64,000 nt of DNA from Coemansia sp. RSA 922 (lineage: Eukaryota; Kickxellomycota; Kickxellomycetes; Kickxellales; Kickxellaceae). The DNA is taken from assembly GCA_027577415.1 (NCBI GenBank), contig JANBQS010000010.1:1-64000 (forward strand), read 5' to 3'. Both the position numbers and the translations under genes were made by a program. Numbering within the stretch: position 1 is the first letter of the stretch; each line of letters starts with the position of its first letter. Below the pieces are notes generated by a model. It had not been told where the DNA came from. It made no database searches and worked only from the letters and a program-made list of their open reading frames with translations. Positions 11,101-19,070 of this stretch are shown piece by piece.

Positions 11101-11950
11101 CATCGCGAGCCACAGAAAGAACAGCGCCGGTCTTCGTCTGGATCGTCTGCAGGCCGCGTCCACGCACGCCCACGACAGAGGAGCGGGCTTCGGCGGGGAC
11201 GGCAACTACCTGCGTCACGCGTGGCGACAGCTTGGTAATCACCTCGCGCTTCGCCTTGGCTACGGCGTCGGGCGTCCCGCTAATGACATAGGTCGATGTA
11301 GCCAATACTGCGTTATGCGACACGTCGATACGTGCGCCACTGCGCTCCATAATCTTGATAACGGCCTGGCCCACTGACTCTTGCATCATCGGTAGATCAA
11401 CCACCTCTGTCGCACGCTTCGCTTTGACATCGCCAATTGACCGCGGTCCAGCAGACTTGCCCCACGCAACCGGAGCCTTGGCAGAAGACCCGCCCAATGC
11501 AGGGAACAATTCTTGGTCAGCCAAGTCAACCACCTTCTTACGCTCCACAACAACCGCCACATCATTACCGTCATCGCTACCCACCGCTGAATCCACTGCC
11601 GCTGTCTCAAACATCGCTGCTGCCGACACGTGTCTAGCTACATTCTCATCGCCAATGCTCGCAGTAACAGCAGTAACCTCTTCCGCCTCGAGCCTAACGT
11701 ACGCTGGGTGTGCTGGTGGGCAAACGCAAATGGTCGCCTCGGGCAACGACTCGTCTAGTGTCTCGAGTGCGGGGAACTCGGGCGCAACGTAGCCAGGAGG
11801 TGCTGCAGGACAGATTGCTAGGAACGGAGTAGTAGGAACGGCTTCATCAACTGGAACATCACTGGTCTCGGCGAGAGCGCGCGCCTCGGCCTCGGCTTCA
11901 GCTGCTGCAGCTGCTGCGAACTGAGCGGCAGGAGATAAATGAGTAGACAT
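8138..11950 (-). CDS. SCP160: Vigilin/Scp160-type multi-KH RNA-binding protein
   Basis: 1270 residues from the first ATG (MSTHLSPAAQF); the frame extends upstream only through a GTG. After an acidic Ala-rich N-terminus of ~180 residues there are about a dozen KH domains in tandem. Canonical GxxG loops are visible near residues 262 (GVRGRG), 338 (VGKGGAG), 417 (VGDKGSG), 755 (VVGRGGE), 822 (LIGSGGK), 900 (VVGRAGS), 968 (LIGAGGT), 1053 (VIGRGGS) and 1216 (IIGKQGA). Others, for instance near residues 180 and 490, lack it. Length and domain number match vigilin/Scp160 (~1220-1270), an ER- and polysome-associated RNA-binding protein affecting translation and ploidy. DLADQELFPALGG around residue 160 may be a short docking motif. 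Local GC is clearly higher than in the flanking islands. Confidence 0.93.
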   Translation of the reverse strand: MSTHLSPAAQFAAAAAAEAEAEARALAETSDVPVDEAVPTTPFLAICPAAPPGYVAPEFPALETLDESLPEATICVCPPAHPAYVRLEAEEVTAVTASIGDENVARHVSAAAMFETAAVDSAVGSDDGNDVAVVVERKKVVDLADQELFPALGGSSAKAPVAWGKSAGPRSIGDVKAKRATEVVDLPMMQESVGQAVIKIMERSGARIDVSHNAVLATSTYVISGTPDAVAKAKREVITKLSPRVTQVVAVPAEARSSVVGVRGRGLQTIQTKTGAVLSVARDGDAFDSGEFATIDVSVSGDAVSVAAAVAMVEAAADKRTTRRVAFETVPRDAHALLVGKGGAGLRALQAAHPGVTLRIPGPLDASVAIGVAGERAAVQAACAHIREATNMVMSGSQVLSVAVAKRQHRFVVGDKGSGLRDIVLATGCSVMVPAPRAASDQISVRGSAADLPHAVQMVLERAASLAIDTFDPALAAGPAYGRPLLYAQRALRYFHDRARFRRIESEFGAVLRVATPAAIAAATDAAQLVIEITAPTPAAVAGAHAALASLFAAFPPHHFNGIDVEPHQVSMLAESVGRLQTVRSVYTLLSPTGGVLVVYEGFNPDVDRIPDAGERERKTRELLRQTLEEFRSTLAVAEQPVTLVTQVPVAQQAAMAAGLESLLKAASANEGASRVVLRFGSVASVEVPANSRVTPKKDDVLAADSVEVRGPADAAARVVSELERRVAQAAANLALRSFRNDIAVPQGLVARVVGRGGETLKKLRAGREVTIDVGDSSVRIVGTRADVDAVSAEISALIERLADETSETITVLAELHRALIGSGGKFVKRLGDKYHVRIQFPKHDSDDEPLGADEIRIRGGRSGVAAAKSELLELAAYEVEHGHTVKFTVPADCLPHVVGRAGSRIGEIKDASDTRIDLGDNTGSTVDVTIVGTRAGVAQARAAIEAVVAEQQAQADEVVIVPVKHHRYLIGAGGTRVRELVTQAGGDPDATGAGSCRVQFPRNGSTDSESVRLKGDRIIVEAVRQRIEELVAERERQVTVSVSIPVSQHAFVIGRGGSHLKQLQEMHDVEINFPRRGNESNVKISGLPDNCEAASAALLALVREETKVSVTLAQHQRLGGRTSALWRRMRSEFGVQVDAAHVDRAPAKPAFDEDSVDDLVYLTVALDGLSAEWILRGEASKLPAAVDAVNLALADTVESVDARLRVDPRSHRHIIGKQGAMIAKIRDATTCDVSVPARGSQSPWVSITGPRNEVDRAIEMINEAIEERA

Positions 11951-12514
11951 TCTTAAGAGAAAAAAGGAATAAACGCTTTTAATATAAAGTTTGGTTGACC
12001 GACACGCAGATTGTAGTCCAAAGTCAATTTGAACTACCACGACAAGAATAAAATTTAAAAGTTTGTAGATTGTATTGAAGGAAAAAGGAAAAAAGGCGTA
12101 TTCGCTCTAGTCTGTTGTTAGTCTTGCTGAGAAGAATGCGTCCTTTATCGTTGGCCAATCGCCGGTCTCCAACATTCTTGTCTCGGTGATTGGCAGATAA
12201 TATCCAACAACCTTTCACGTGACACCTGGTAATATTTATAAAATCAAGTGTATTTCAAAAACTACGAGATGAATAATAATAAAATTTTACTATTAGTGTC
12301 GAGGATAAGAAAGATGCCACTCGTCCAATCCAGAGTAATAGAAACCAAGGCTCGCCTCTGTACTTGGCCACTATTATCAGTTCAACTCATTACAAAACAA
12401 TATGTGAATCATAACTAACTACATATATACAACCACTTGATAACACAGAGTGCTTACAATTGACATGCACGTATGTTAACCCAGATTCTTTCTGAATTGC
12501 CATAGCTTAGAAGA
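11951..12514. other. SCP160 promoter and 3' flank of family 1 copy 3
   Basis: 11951-12250 is the AT-rich 5' region of the KH-protein gene. About 12318-12470 repeats the end of the family 1 3' flank (CAGAGTAATAGAAACCAAG, AACACAGAGTGCTTACAATT) found also at 4740-5070 and 15370-15690. No gene is seen. Confidence 0.55.
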
Positions 12515-12895
12515 TTAGATTGGATGGTCTTTATCGTAAACATCTGCCTGTGCCAATAAAATGCTACTTAGATCTATACCCTTGTTTAAATAATTCGCAT
12601 AAACCTTGCTACGTGTATGCACATCACCAAAAAATATAAACACTTTCTCTTTTTTATCTATGGCTCTCAACATGTCAGTCTTATGAAGACTATTCTCCCA
12701 GAAAATTGGGGTATTAATTCCTTTCTTCTGTAGACTATCCTCCAGCTCCTTAATAACTTTAAAAATATTATCAATATTATCGACATTATCACTATATTCA
12801 GCTTCATTCTTTTTAACGCGTTTCAGGACTGAGATACTATCATTCTCATAAGTAACAGCGTAATAATAATAAGTAGGAGAGATAGGGATACCCAT
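12515..12895 (-). CDS. Family 1 small protein, copy 3 (intact, function unknown)
   Basis: 126 residues, MGIPISPTYYYYAV at the N-terminus, no signal peptide and no membrane segment. The middle has IFKVIKELEDSLQ, probably a helix, then TPIFWENSLHKTDML, then KVFIFFGDV, which is the family's VFLYFG motif. The C-terminus is diverged from other copies (SSILLAQADVYDK). A TATA element at about 12975-12985 lies ~85 bp upstream of the ATG, and three regulatory units follow at 13080-13480. I do not recognise the family. The alternation of predicted strand, helix, strand, helix would suit a compact cytosolic alpha/beta domain of ~110 residues, which is inference. Confidence 0.72.
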   Translation of the reverse strand: MGIPISPTYYYYAVTYENDSISVLKRVKKNEAEYSDNVDNIDNIFKVIKELEDSLQKKGINTPIFWENSLHKTDMLRAIDKKEKVFIFFGDVHTRSKVYANYLNKGIDLSSILLAQADVYDKDHPI

Positions 12896-12990
12896 ATTGA
12901 AAAGAATGTAATAGGTTGATGTGGATGAGTTGTGTTGTGTGCTCGGAATGTAGCTAGAGGTGGCAGCAGCTTGCTATTTATATAGCAGAG
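12896..12990 (-). promoter_or_regulatory. Family 1 core promoter and 5' leader (copy 3)
   Basis: On the minus strand this reads TGCTATATAAATAGCAAGCT, then GCTGCC, an ACAACTCATCC-type string and a CTATTACATTCTTTT-type stretch before the ATG. Equivalent positions in copies 1, 2, 4, 5, 10 and 11 have the same order. It is taken as TATA box plus transcribed leader, with the ATG ~85 bp after the TATA box. Confidence 0.7.
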
Positions 12991-13079
12991 TGGTGAAGGA
13001 GAATATCTCCCCTGCTGGTTGCAGGAAGACGGAGGAGGCAAATTCTGCAGTCTAGCAAAAAAATTCTGTATTTTCACAA

Positions 13080-13480
13080 ATATGCAAAAAAAAAAGAACA
13101 GAAAATGGGGGGGGGCACAATTTTTTTTCCTTTGTTTCAAAGGACATACGTCATAGGCAGGCTTACAAATGTCGAATTTGCACCCTGTTGTTCTTCGTAT
13201 TGCAACTGCTGAATGCCTTTTTTCTCCACTTTCTTGCCCTACAATGCAGAAAAGCAAGAAAATGACATCACCAATATCTTTTTGCTCTCTTTGTTTCAGA
13301 GAACACGCGTCATAGGTAGACTTCCAAAGGGCCATTATTTAGCGGCTTGCTTCCAGCACTCTGCTCCCATTCTTTTTTGTAAAAAGCGAATGGAAAGAAA
13401 AATGACATCACCACTATACTTTCTTCCTTTGCCTCAAAGGAAATCCACTATAAAAGGTGACTTGCAAATTGGAATTGGGG
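13080..13480 (-). repeat. Regulatory-unit array upstream of copy 3
   Basis: Three imperfect units contain TTCCTTTG-TTT-CAAAGGAC (13127-13145), CTTTGTTTCAGAG near 13280 and CCTTTGCCTCAAAGG near 13430. Two carry the CRE-like TGACATCA (13263-13270 and 13403-13410), and the first two continue into ACGTCATAGG or GCGTCATAGG. The same DNA reappears in the opposite orientation at 42300-42660 and 53510-53740, upstream of copies 9 and 11. Confidence 0.7.
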
Positions 13481-13576
13481 GGCAGGCTAAGAACCCGACA
13501 CCAGACATTTTCTACCTCTTACTCCTCCCACCCAATTGTGTGAAACATTCTCTCCATTCCACTTGGGTGCGCTCAC

Positions 13577-13597
13577 CCCAGCTGAATTACAGCTGGG
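13577..13597. other. Conserved hairpin CCCAGCTG-N5-CAGCTGGG
   Basis: Perfect 8-bp arms with a 5-base spacer. The hairpin recurs at 53355-53375 (perfect) and 42136-42156 (one mismatch) at the same relative place in the duplicated upstream units. It may be a protein-binding palindrome or a relic of the ancestral element. Confidence 0.55.
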
Positions 13598-13745
13598 ACC
13601 AGAATAGTCGTTATCCATATTTGGCTACATTTGGGAATGGTGATTTGTTGGGATGTGCTGAGCTGCTGCCAAAGCTAGTTGTGGTGTTTAATGAGTGGGC
13701 CAGTAGATATGGCCTGCTTTTCTGCAAGATGGGGATAAAGATTTT

Positions 13746-13947
13746 GATAGGTTAGCTAGACGCTACCAAGCAGAGGGTGCCCGCCCACCAACCCTGCAAG
13801 CAGCCAGAGCTATGGTCAACTTTAGCCAGGGGTAAGGAAAGAGAGGCAGTGCCTTGTTGTTTATTTGAAAAAACTTATTAACCTAAATGTATTTTCAGGC
13901 CTGAAAAGGGCATAACCCACTTCTCGTTAGCATCTAGCTAACCTATT
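13746..13947. mobile_element. MITE-like element, copy 1 (~200 bp, ~30-bp terminal inverted repeats)
   Basis: Left end GATAGGTTAGCTAGACGCTA and right end TAGCATCTAGCTAACCTATT are inverted repeats, continuing into AGCAGAGGGTG and its counterpart CACTTCTCG. Two other copies are at 41785-41987 and 53006-53207. A TA lies just outside GGTTAGC at the left and CTAACC at the right, which fits a Tc1/mariner-type TA target duplication. No coding capacity. Confidence 0.65.
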
Positions 13948-13954
13948 AAGTATA

Positions 13955-14105
13955 CATGGACTTCTCCTCCATAGAAAAGTTAAGGAATCACTTTGGCTAT
14001 TGCTAGAAATCCACATACATTAACTTTATATTCTCATATAACTCCACCTGTACCTTTATTCTACATATTAATGTGATATCTTTTTCTACCACTTAGTCAA
14101 TGTAG
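13955..14105. repeat. Dispersed repeat, copy 2 (partner 3455-3600)
   Basis: Same orientation and same conserved blocks as the copy at 3455-3600, for instance GGACTTCTC, GAAATCCACAT and ATATTCTCATATAACTCCAC. It begins a few bases after the right end of the MITE, so the two may form one composite segment. Confidence 0.65.
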
Positions 14106-14637
14106 TACTAAAAGGTAAAATTCATTAAATAAAGAGAAGATAAAGAGTTCTATTCTGTAAACAATAATAAACTCTTTTTTTTTAATAACATTGCAGTACT
14201 GCGGTCTAAGCCACAACCCTTGTCTTGGACTGCCGATAAGGTGATCATGATTAATTCTGCATGACAGTTAAGAGAATGAGGGTCAAGCACATCTGTGCAA
14301 ATGTCCAAATACCTAAAGAGTATCCAGAAATTTCATAGTATAGAGAAGTGTAGGGTTCCGAATTTTTGGGTGGGATGGTTTTGCCATGTTTAGATACATA
14401 TTCTTGACAGAAGTAGAGGATTTGTGTCTAAATACAACAAAATTGGATCACCCAAAAAAGGCGGAACCTGAGGGAACCTTGGGTGACAAGGAACCTTTGA
14501 AAAAAAAAACTATATTTTTTGTAGCCACTCATGTCTTCTTACGCCACTATAAACTTAATAGTGCTCAAAATATCACCTGTATCACAAATTACTGAACTCA
14601 CAGCTGCATTTAGAAAGTAAGTTGGTAATTTTAGGTA
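14106..14637. other. Intergenic, no gene seen
   Basis: AT-rich DNA between the repeat pair member and copy 4. A short plus-strand frame at 14386-14595 has no recognisable features and no family promoter in front of it. Confidence 0.4.
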
Positions 14638-14991
14638 TCAAGATGTTCCCCAATACTCTTTTACAAGATGATTAATCTCATTAAATATGGACTGCTCCTT
14701 ATATTTCCCATTCTTAGCAGTGCATAGCTCTATGAAAGTTTCAGAGAATAAATAAACATTTTCCTCTTTGTCAGCTTCAGAAGCTTTATAACCTTCAATA
14801 TGTACCGCCTTATCCCCCTCCTTAATTACTATAAAGCAAGAGACACTTTCCCCAGTCGGTTTAGCTAGTATTTTTATTGCCTCATCAATGGTTTTTCCTA
14901 TTCTCTGAACAATTCCTGTAATATTTAGATTGCCTACCTCGTTAAAGGTGACAGCATAGTAATAATAAATAGGAGAGATAGGGATACCCAT
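14638..14991 (-). CDS. Family 1 small protein, copy 4 (intact)
   Basis: 117 residues starting MGIPISPIYYYYAVT. Family landmarks are IDEAIKILAK, a CFIVIKEG strand and NVYLFSETF in place of the VFLYFG motif, so the Gly of that motif is lost here. It ends FNEINHLVKEYWGTS, matching the family's C-terminal helix. No signal peptide. The TATA box (15074-15082) and the leader are almost identical to those of copy 10 at 51879-51969, although the two proteins differ greatly after the first ~15 residues. Function unknown. Confidence 0.72.
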   Translation of the reverse strand: MGIPISPIYYYYAVTFNEVGNLNITGIVQRIGKTIDEAIKILAKPTGESVSCFIVIKEGDKAVHIEGYKASEADKEENVYLFSETFIELCTAKNGKYKEQSIFNEINHLVKEYWGTS

Positions 14992-15085
14992 GCTAAAAAG
15001 GAATAGAATAGTTTGACATGAATGAGTTGTGGTGTGTGATTTGGAACTTAGCTAGGAGGGGCAGCGGCTTGCTTTATATATAGCA
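14992..15085 (-). promoter_or_regulatory. Family 1 core promoter and leader (copy 4)
   Basis: Minus-strand order is GCTATATATAAAGCAAGC, GCTGCC, CTCCTAGCTAAGTTCC, AAATCACACACCAC, TTCATGTCAAACTATTC, then the ATG. It is near-identical to 51879-51969. A perfect TTCCTTTG-TTT-CAAAGGAA palindrome stands upstream at 15215-15233, followed by ACATGTG. Confidence 0.72.
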
Positions 15086-15369
15086 GGAGAGGAAAATAAA
15101 ATCCTCACCTGTTTGATGCCAGAGAAGGCCAGAGGAGAAAAGTTGGGCAGTCTAGCAAAAAATGTCTTCTAGAATATGCGAACAGGCAAAAAATTGGGGA
15201 GGGAATTTGCTTGCTTCCTTTGTTTCAAAGGAAACATGTGTTGAAACGTTGACTTGACATTGGAATTATTCCTAGATACGGCTCCACGCTTAGTACTGTC
15301 TGCCCCTTCTCCTACCCTGTTAACTACTTAGGACATTGCTGCCAATTTTAGGGCATAAAAGTTTTTCTA

Positions 15370-15690
15370 AATTGCAGCAGCAAGAAACATGTTAGTTGTT
15401 TTATGAATATAGTTTATTACTCTATTTACCCACAAGAATATAACCCAGTAGTTTTATTGGCCATATTTAATAAGGTATAATAGAGGAACAAATAGACACT
15501 ATTAAACCATACAGTTGCCATAGCAAACCAAGGGCAAAGGAGTTGGCATTCATATAATCCAAAGTAATAGAAACCAAGAAATTGTTCAGAACTCAGTCAA
15601 TATAAACTATTCAACCAATCACAAGAAAATCTTGATACTAGAATTGCTGATTAACTAACTAGTACCTTGTGTAAATGTACAAGCACTTGA
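15370..15690 (-). repeat. Conserved 3' flank of family 1 units (copy B)
   Basis: Co-linear with 4740-5070 over more than 300 bp with scattered substitutions. It lies downstream of copy 5 and upstream of the array of copy 4, so 14.6-16.4 kb looks like two adjacent duplicated units. Confidence 0.8.
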
Positions 15691-15727
15691 TAACATAGAG
15701 TGCTTACAATTAAAATAGCATAGATAA

Positions 15728-16088
15728 TTAGTTTTCACTCATCATATTAGAAAACACTGTCCCTCTCAAGAGATAATCATAGAGATAAGTATTCTGAGCT
15801 TTTCTCCGGTTTTCATTAAGTGCCTGTAATTGACTTAGTTGGGAGTCATCACCAAAAAAATAATAACACTACCTGTTGAAAGCCTATTTCCTTCAATTTA
15901 TCAATTGTATAAAAATCATTTTCCAAAATAACAGGGGTATCATTAATCTTGTTTAAAATTTTAGCTTCTATCTCCTTAGTCACATCTTCAATACTCACCC
16001 CTTTATTTTCATGCCGGTGAACTATAAGAACATTTCTTTCTTGATATGTAACAACATAGTAAGCGGTAGGATAGATAGGGGGACCCAT
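15728..16088 (-). pseudogene. Family 1 small-protein gene, copy 5, frameshifted at a poly-T run
   Basis: Starts MGPPIYPTAYYVVTYQ and continues with DTPVILENDFYTIDKLKEIG, closely like copy 2 (FCPINKLEEVG). In the sense strand a seven-T run at about 15853-15859 shifts the frame at the FFG motif, giving FFW and two stops at 15849 and just beyond. With six T the frame would run on as FFGDD to a stop at 15728. The break is at the same motif as in copy 2 but goes the other way. The TATA core promoter is intact. Confidence 0.72.
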
Positions 16089-16836
16089 AGTGCAAGAGTA
16101 TAATTGTTTGATGGAGATGAGCTGTGGTGAGTGTTTGGAGAGTAGCTAGGAGTGGCAGCAGCTTGCTTTTTATAGCAAAACAGAAAGGAAATTCCCTTCC
16201 CCCTATTTGCAGCAGTGTGACGCTCAACAACGCATCAGCTGTGCAGCCTATCTATTTTTGGGGTGAGTGTGGAAACAAACGAAAGAAAAAAGAATTGGGG
16301 GAGGTCAATTTACGTTTTTGCTTCCTTTGCTTTAAAAGAACTGTTGTCATAGAGGATGTAAAAAAGATGTCAGTCTTGTCATGTTTATGTTTTTAGCAGC
16401 TAGCTTTTTTCTTTTTCTTTGGCAATAGCGGATAAAGAAGGGGGATAATGAAATCATCTGTTCATCTGTTTCTGTGGTGTGACATACCATGTTGGTAGAC
16501 AATAATGATGAGATTTTCCGCTCTTCTTGCCTAAACTGGAAGCGATTAATGGATTAGCTTATTGATGAATGCTAGAACATTGCTTGGCCCCGAGTATCTC
16601 ATGGGGTTAATGTAGTGAATTTTGACAAATAAAAGGAAATGGTACCAAGAACTGCACAAATTCTTAAATCTAGATTTTGTTCCAAAAAAACAACCAACAT
16701 ACTTTGAAAATTGCGTAATGAGTGCATTACAAATGGATTATAAAATATGTATTGAAAAAAAGTAAACCCCAAACAAGTGTTCTTCTCTTTAGTACCCATC
16801 ACACTGTTCTAAAATCACCAAGCTCTTGTGCTATTA
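16089..16836. other. Upstream region of copy 5 and spacer
   Basis: The first ~350 bp is the promoter side of copy 5, with one degenerate CTTCCTTTGCTTTAAAAGAAC unit near 16330. The remainder is AT-rich with no gene seen. Confidence 0.45.
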
Positions 16837-17208
16837 TTAGCTTGTTCTAATCCAACGGCCATTATCTCCACCAGTCCACAGCAATGGAGCCCATTTGCCC
16901 TCTTTCCACCTACGAACTTCAGTAAAAATTTCTCTCAATTGCTCTTCATTAGGAGCAACAATGCTATTAAAGCCTGTACCATTACCAAAGTAAATAAAAA
17001 CATTCCAATCTTCCCATGAATCAGCATCAGTTGTAATATCGACCTTGGAGTTGTTCCGAATAATAAACTTCTCTTTACATTTTTTAAATAGGTCGTGTTT
17101 CTCTAGAATTTCTATCGCTTTGAAAATATTCTTTTCCGCCAATCCAACTTCTGCTACTACTATAGGATCGTGCCCAGTTTCATAGATTACGGCCTTGTAT
17201 TCAGGCAT
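16837..17208 (-). CDS. Family 1 small protein, copy 6 (divergent, intact)
   Basis: 123 residues, MPEYKAVIYETG at the start, comparable to MPNYYFAIICD of copy 7. KAIEILEKHDL matches the first helix and NVFIYFGNGTG is a clear central motif. The C-terminus (RWKEGKWAPLLW, GGDNGRW) is Trp-rich and unlike the others. TATAAAAAACC lies about 105 bp upstream, but the long ~145-bp units seen at other copies are not evident. It is probably an old, stably kept member. Confidence 0.66.
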   Translation of the reverse strand: MPEYKAVIYETGHDPIVVAEVGLAEKNIFKAIEILEKHDLFKKCKEKFIIRNNSKVDITTDADSWEDWNVFIYFGNGTGFNSIVAPNEEQLREIFTEVRRWKEGKWAPLLWTGGDNGRWIRTS

Positions 17209-17651
17209 GATTTGGGATACTTAAACTAGGTAAAAATAAGTTGAATAATATATAAAAAATTTGTGTATAATGTAGCTATGTTGAATGTAGCGGGAACGAC
17301 GAGGTTTTTTATAGCAGGTGGGAACGAGCGGCAATGTGATGGAAAGAAAAGGCTGCATGCCCAGTCAACACTCATCGGAGCACAGACAGAAGCTGAAACA
17401 CAACACGCGGCTCTTAGCGTCAAAGAACACATTGTCCAGATATGGACTCGATATATCCGAAATCCACTTTGTTCTCCCCTCTCAGAAATCACCATAAAAG
17501 AACGCGATATTAGAGAAAAGAAAAAAACAATTGTATTTAGCTACAAGTATTCAAGACACAGATTTTCAAGACTTGGTTATTGTATCTGCATATAACAGCA
17601 CGTTCAACAATAGAGCGCAGAAAGAAAAAAAAACAAGAACAATAATTTTTT

Positions 17652-18911
17652 TTAATCCTTCGTGACCTTGTGAATACTCTCAGCCAGGTACTTGACATTA
17701 CCCGTGGTGATACCAGCAATAGAGACACGTCCGTCTCTAGTCAGATAGACATGGAACTCGCTCGCCAGTCTATCAACCTGCGCAGGCGTCAGACCAGTAT
17801 AACAGAACATACCGATCTGATCAGTAATATGATTCCAGGATTTCTTCGATCCCAGCTCCTCCAGCTCGCCTCTGAGCGCAGCCCTCATGCGAATAATCCT
17901 ATCAGCCATATCCTTGACCTCTCCGAGCCACATTTGGCGCAAACCCGAGTCAGACAAAACCTCACCGGCGATTCTCGCTCCATGCACAGGCGGGTTCGAG
18001 TACATAGGACGCACGAGGATCTTGACCTGAGACAACAGGCGATCTTTCTCCGCCGAGTCGGCACCAACAACGCTGAATGTACCAACACGCTCGCCGTACA
18101 GTCCCATGTTCTTAGCAAACGACTGCGCCAAAAGAACAGGCGCCTTATTAGCCTCCACAAAGCTACGCAACGCAGACGCATCGCGGTCCACATCGCCGGA
18201 GGCAAAACCCTGGTATGCCATATCGAAGAAAGCAACGTGTTCGCATTCCTCAACTACCTTTTGGATCTCCGCCCACTGGACAGCAGTCGGGTCAACGCCA
18301 GTCGGGTTATGCGCACACGCGTGCAGCAACACAAGACTGCCCTTGGGCAGTGCCCTAATATCCTCGAGCATGCCGGCGAGGTTCAGTCCATTAGTCTGAG
18401 GATCAAAGTACCTATACTGCCCGACTTTCAGTCCACAGTCCCTGAACACAGCTCCGTGGTTACCCCAAGTAGGACCCGGCACGTAAATAGCCTTGCCAGC
18501 ATGGAACCGCTCCAAAAACGCACCACCAATACGCAGGGCACCAGTCCCCGAAATAGACTGCGTCACTGCAACACGCTCCAGTGCCTGAGTATTACCATAC
18601 GCCAGGGAGGCAGCCGCAGAGGTGAACTTGGCCAGTCCGGTAATGGGCAAATACTCCTTGTCCAACGACTGCTGAAGAATATTCTGCTCCGCCTTGGCCA
18701 CCGAATTGAGAACATACGGCTTGCCTGCGTCAGTGCGGTAGGCTCCTACACCGAGGTTGATTTTGCGAGAATCCGTGTCACGCTTGTAGGCCTCGGTAAT
18801 ACCAAGAATAGCATCCGGTGGACCCATCTCTACTTGCGCCCACGCAGACAAGCAACGAGCAGCGGAGGGACCGCGGAGCAGACTAGAGGACTTTAGAGCC
18901 GAAGAAAGCAT
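17652..18911 (-). CDS. AAT1: Mitochondrial aspartate aminotransferase
   Basis: 419 residues with a Ser/Leu/Arg-rich presequence ([20 protein letters not shown]) and the mature start [14 protein letters not shown] typical of eukaryotic aspartate aminotransferases. Class I PLP motifs are present: [41 protein letters not shown], and the PLP-lysine segment [14 protein letters not shown] near residue 267. Length matches GOT2/Aat1 (~430). The enzyme interconverts aspartate and 2-oxoglutarate with oxaloacetate and glutamate and serves the malate-aspartate shuttle. The stop is at 17652 and the gene is convergent with nothing close. A single exon suffices. Confidence 0.96.
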   Translation of the reverse strand: MLSSALKSSSLLRGPSAARCLSAWAQVEMGPPDAILGITEAYKRDTDSRKINLGVGAYRTDAGKPYVLNSVAKAEQNILQQSLDKEYLPITGLAKFTSAAASLAYGNTQALERVAVTQSISGTGALRIGGAFLERFHAGKAIYVPGPTWGNHGAVFRDCGLKVGQYRYFDPQTNGLNLAGMLEDIRALPKGSLVLLHACAHNPTGVDPTAVQWAEIQKVVEECEHVAFFDMAYQGFASGDVDRDASALRSFVEANKAPVLLAQSFAKNMGLYGERVGTFSVVGADSAEKDRLLSQVKILVRPMYSNPPVHGARIAGEVLSDSGLRQMWLGEVKDMADRIIRMRAALRGELEELGSKKSWNHITDQIGMFCYTGLTPAQVDRLASEFHVYLTRDGRVSIAGITTGNVKYLAESIHKVTKD

Positions 18912-19070
18912 AGTCGTTAAAAAAAATGAAATGTAAAATCCGCACTTGAATTAGAAAAAACAAAAAACAAAAAGACGCTTATCAAAGAGAAAAAAAGATG
19001 TGGTTCGATTATTTTTATTTTTATCCTCCCCCACCTCTTTTTCGTTTTTGGCACATGTCAGGGTTCTCTT

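Noticed and set aside
17670..18896. 408-codon plus-strand open frame across the aspartate aminotransferase gene
   Set aside because: It is the exact antisense of a clear PLP-enzyme gene; the frame stays open because of codon use. No domain is seen in its translation.
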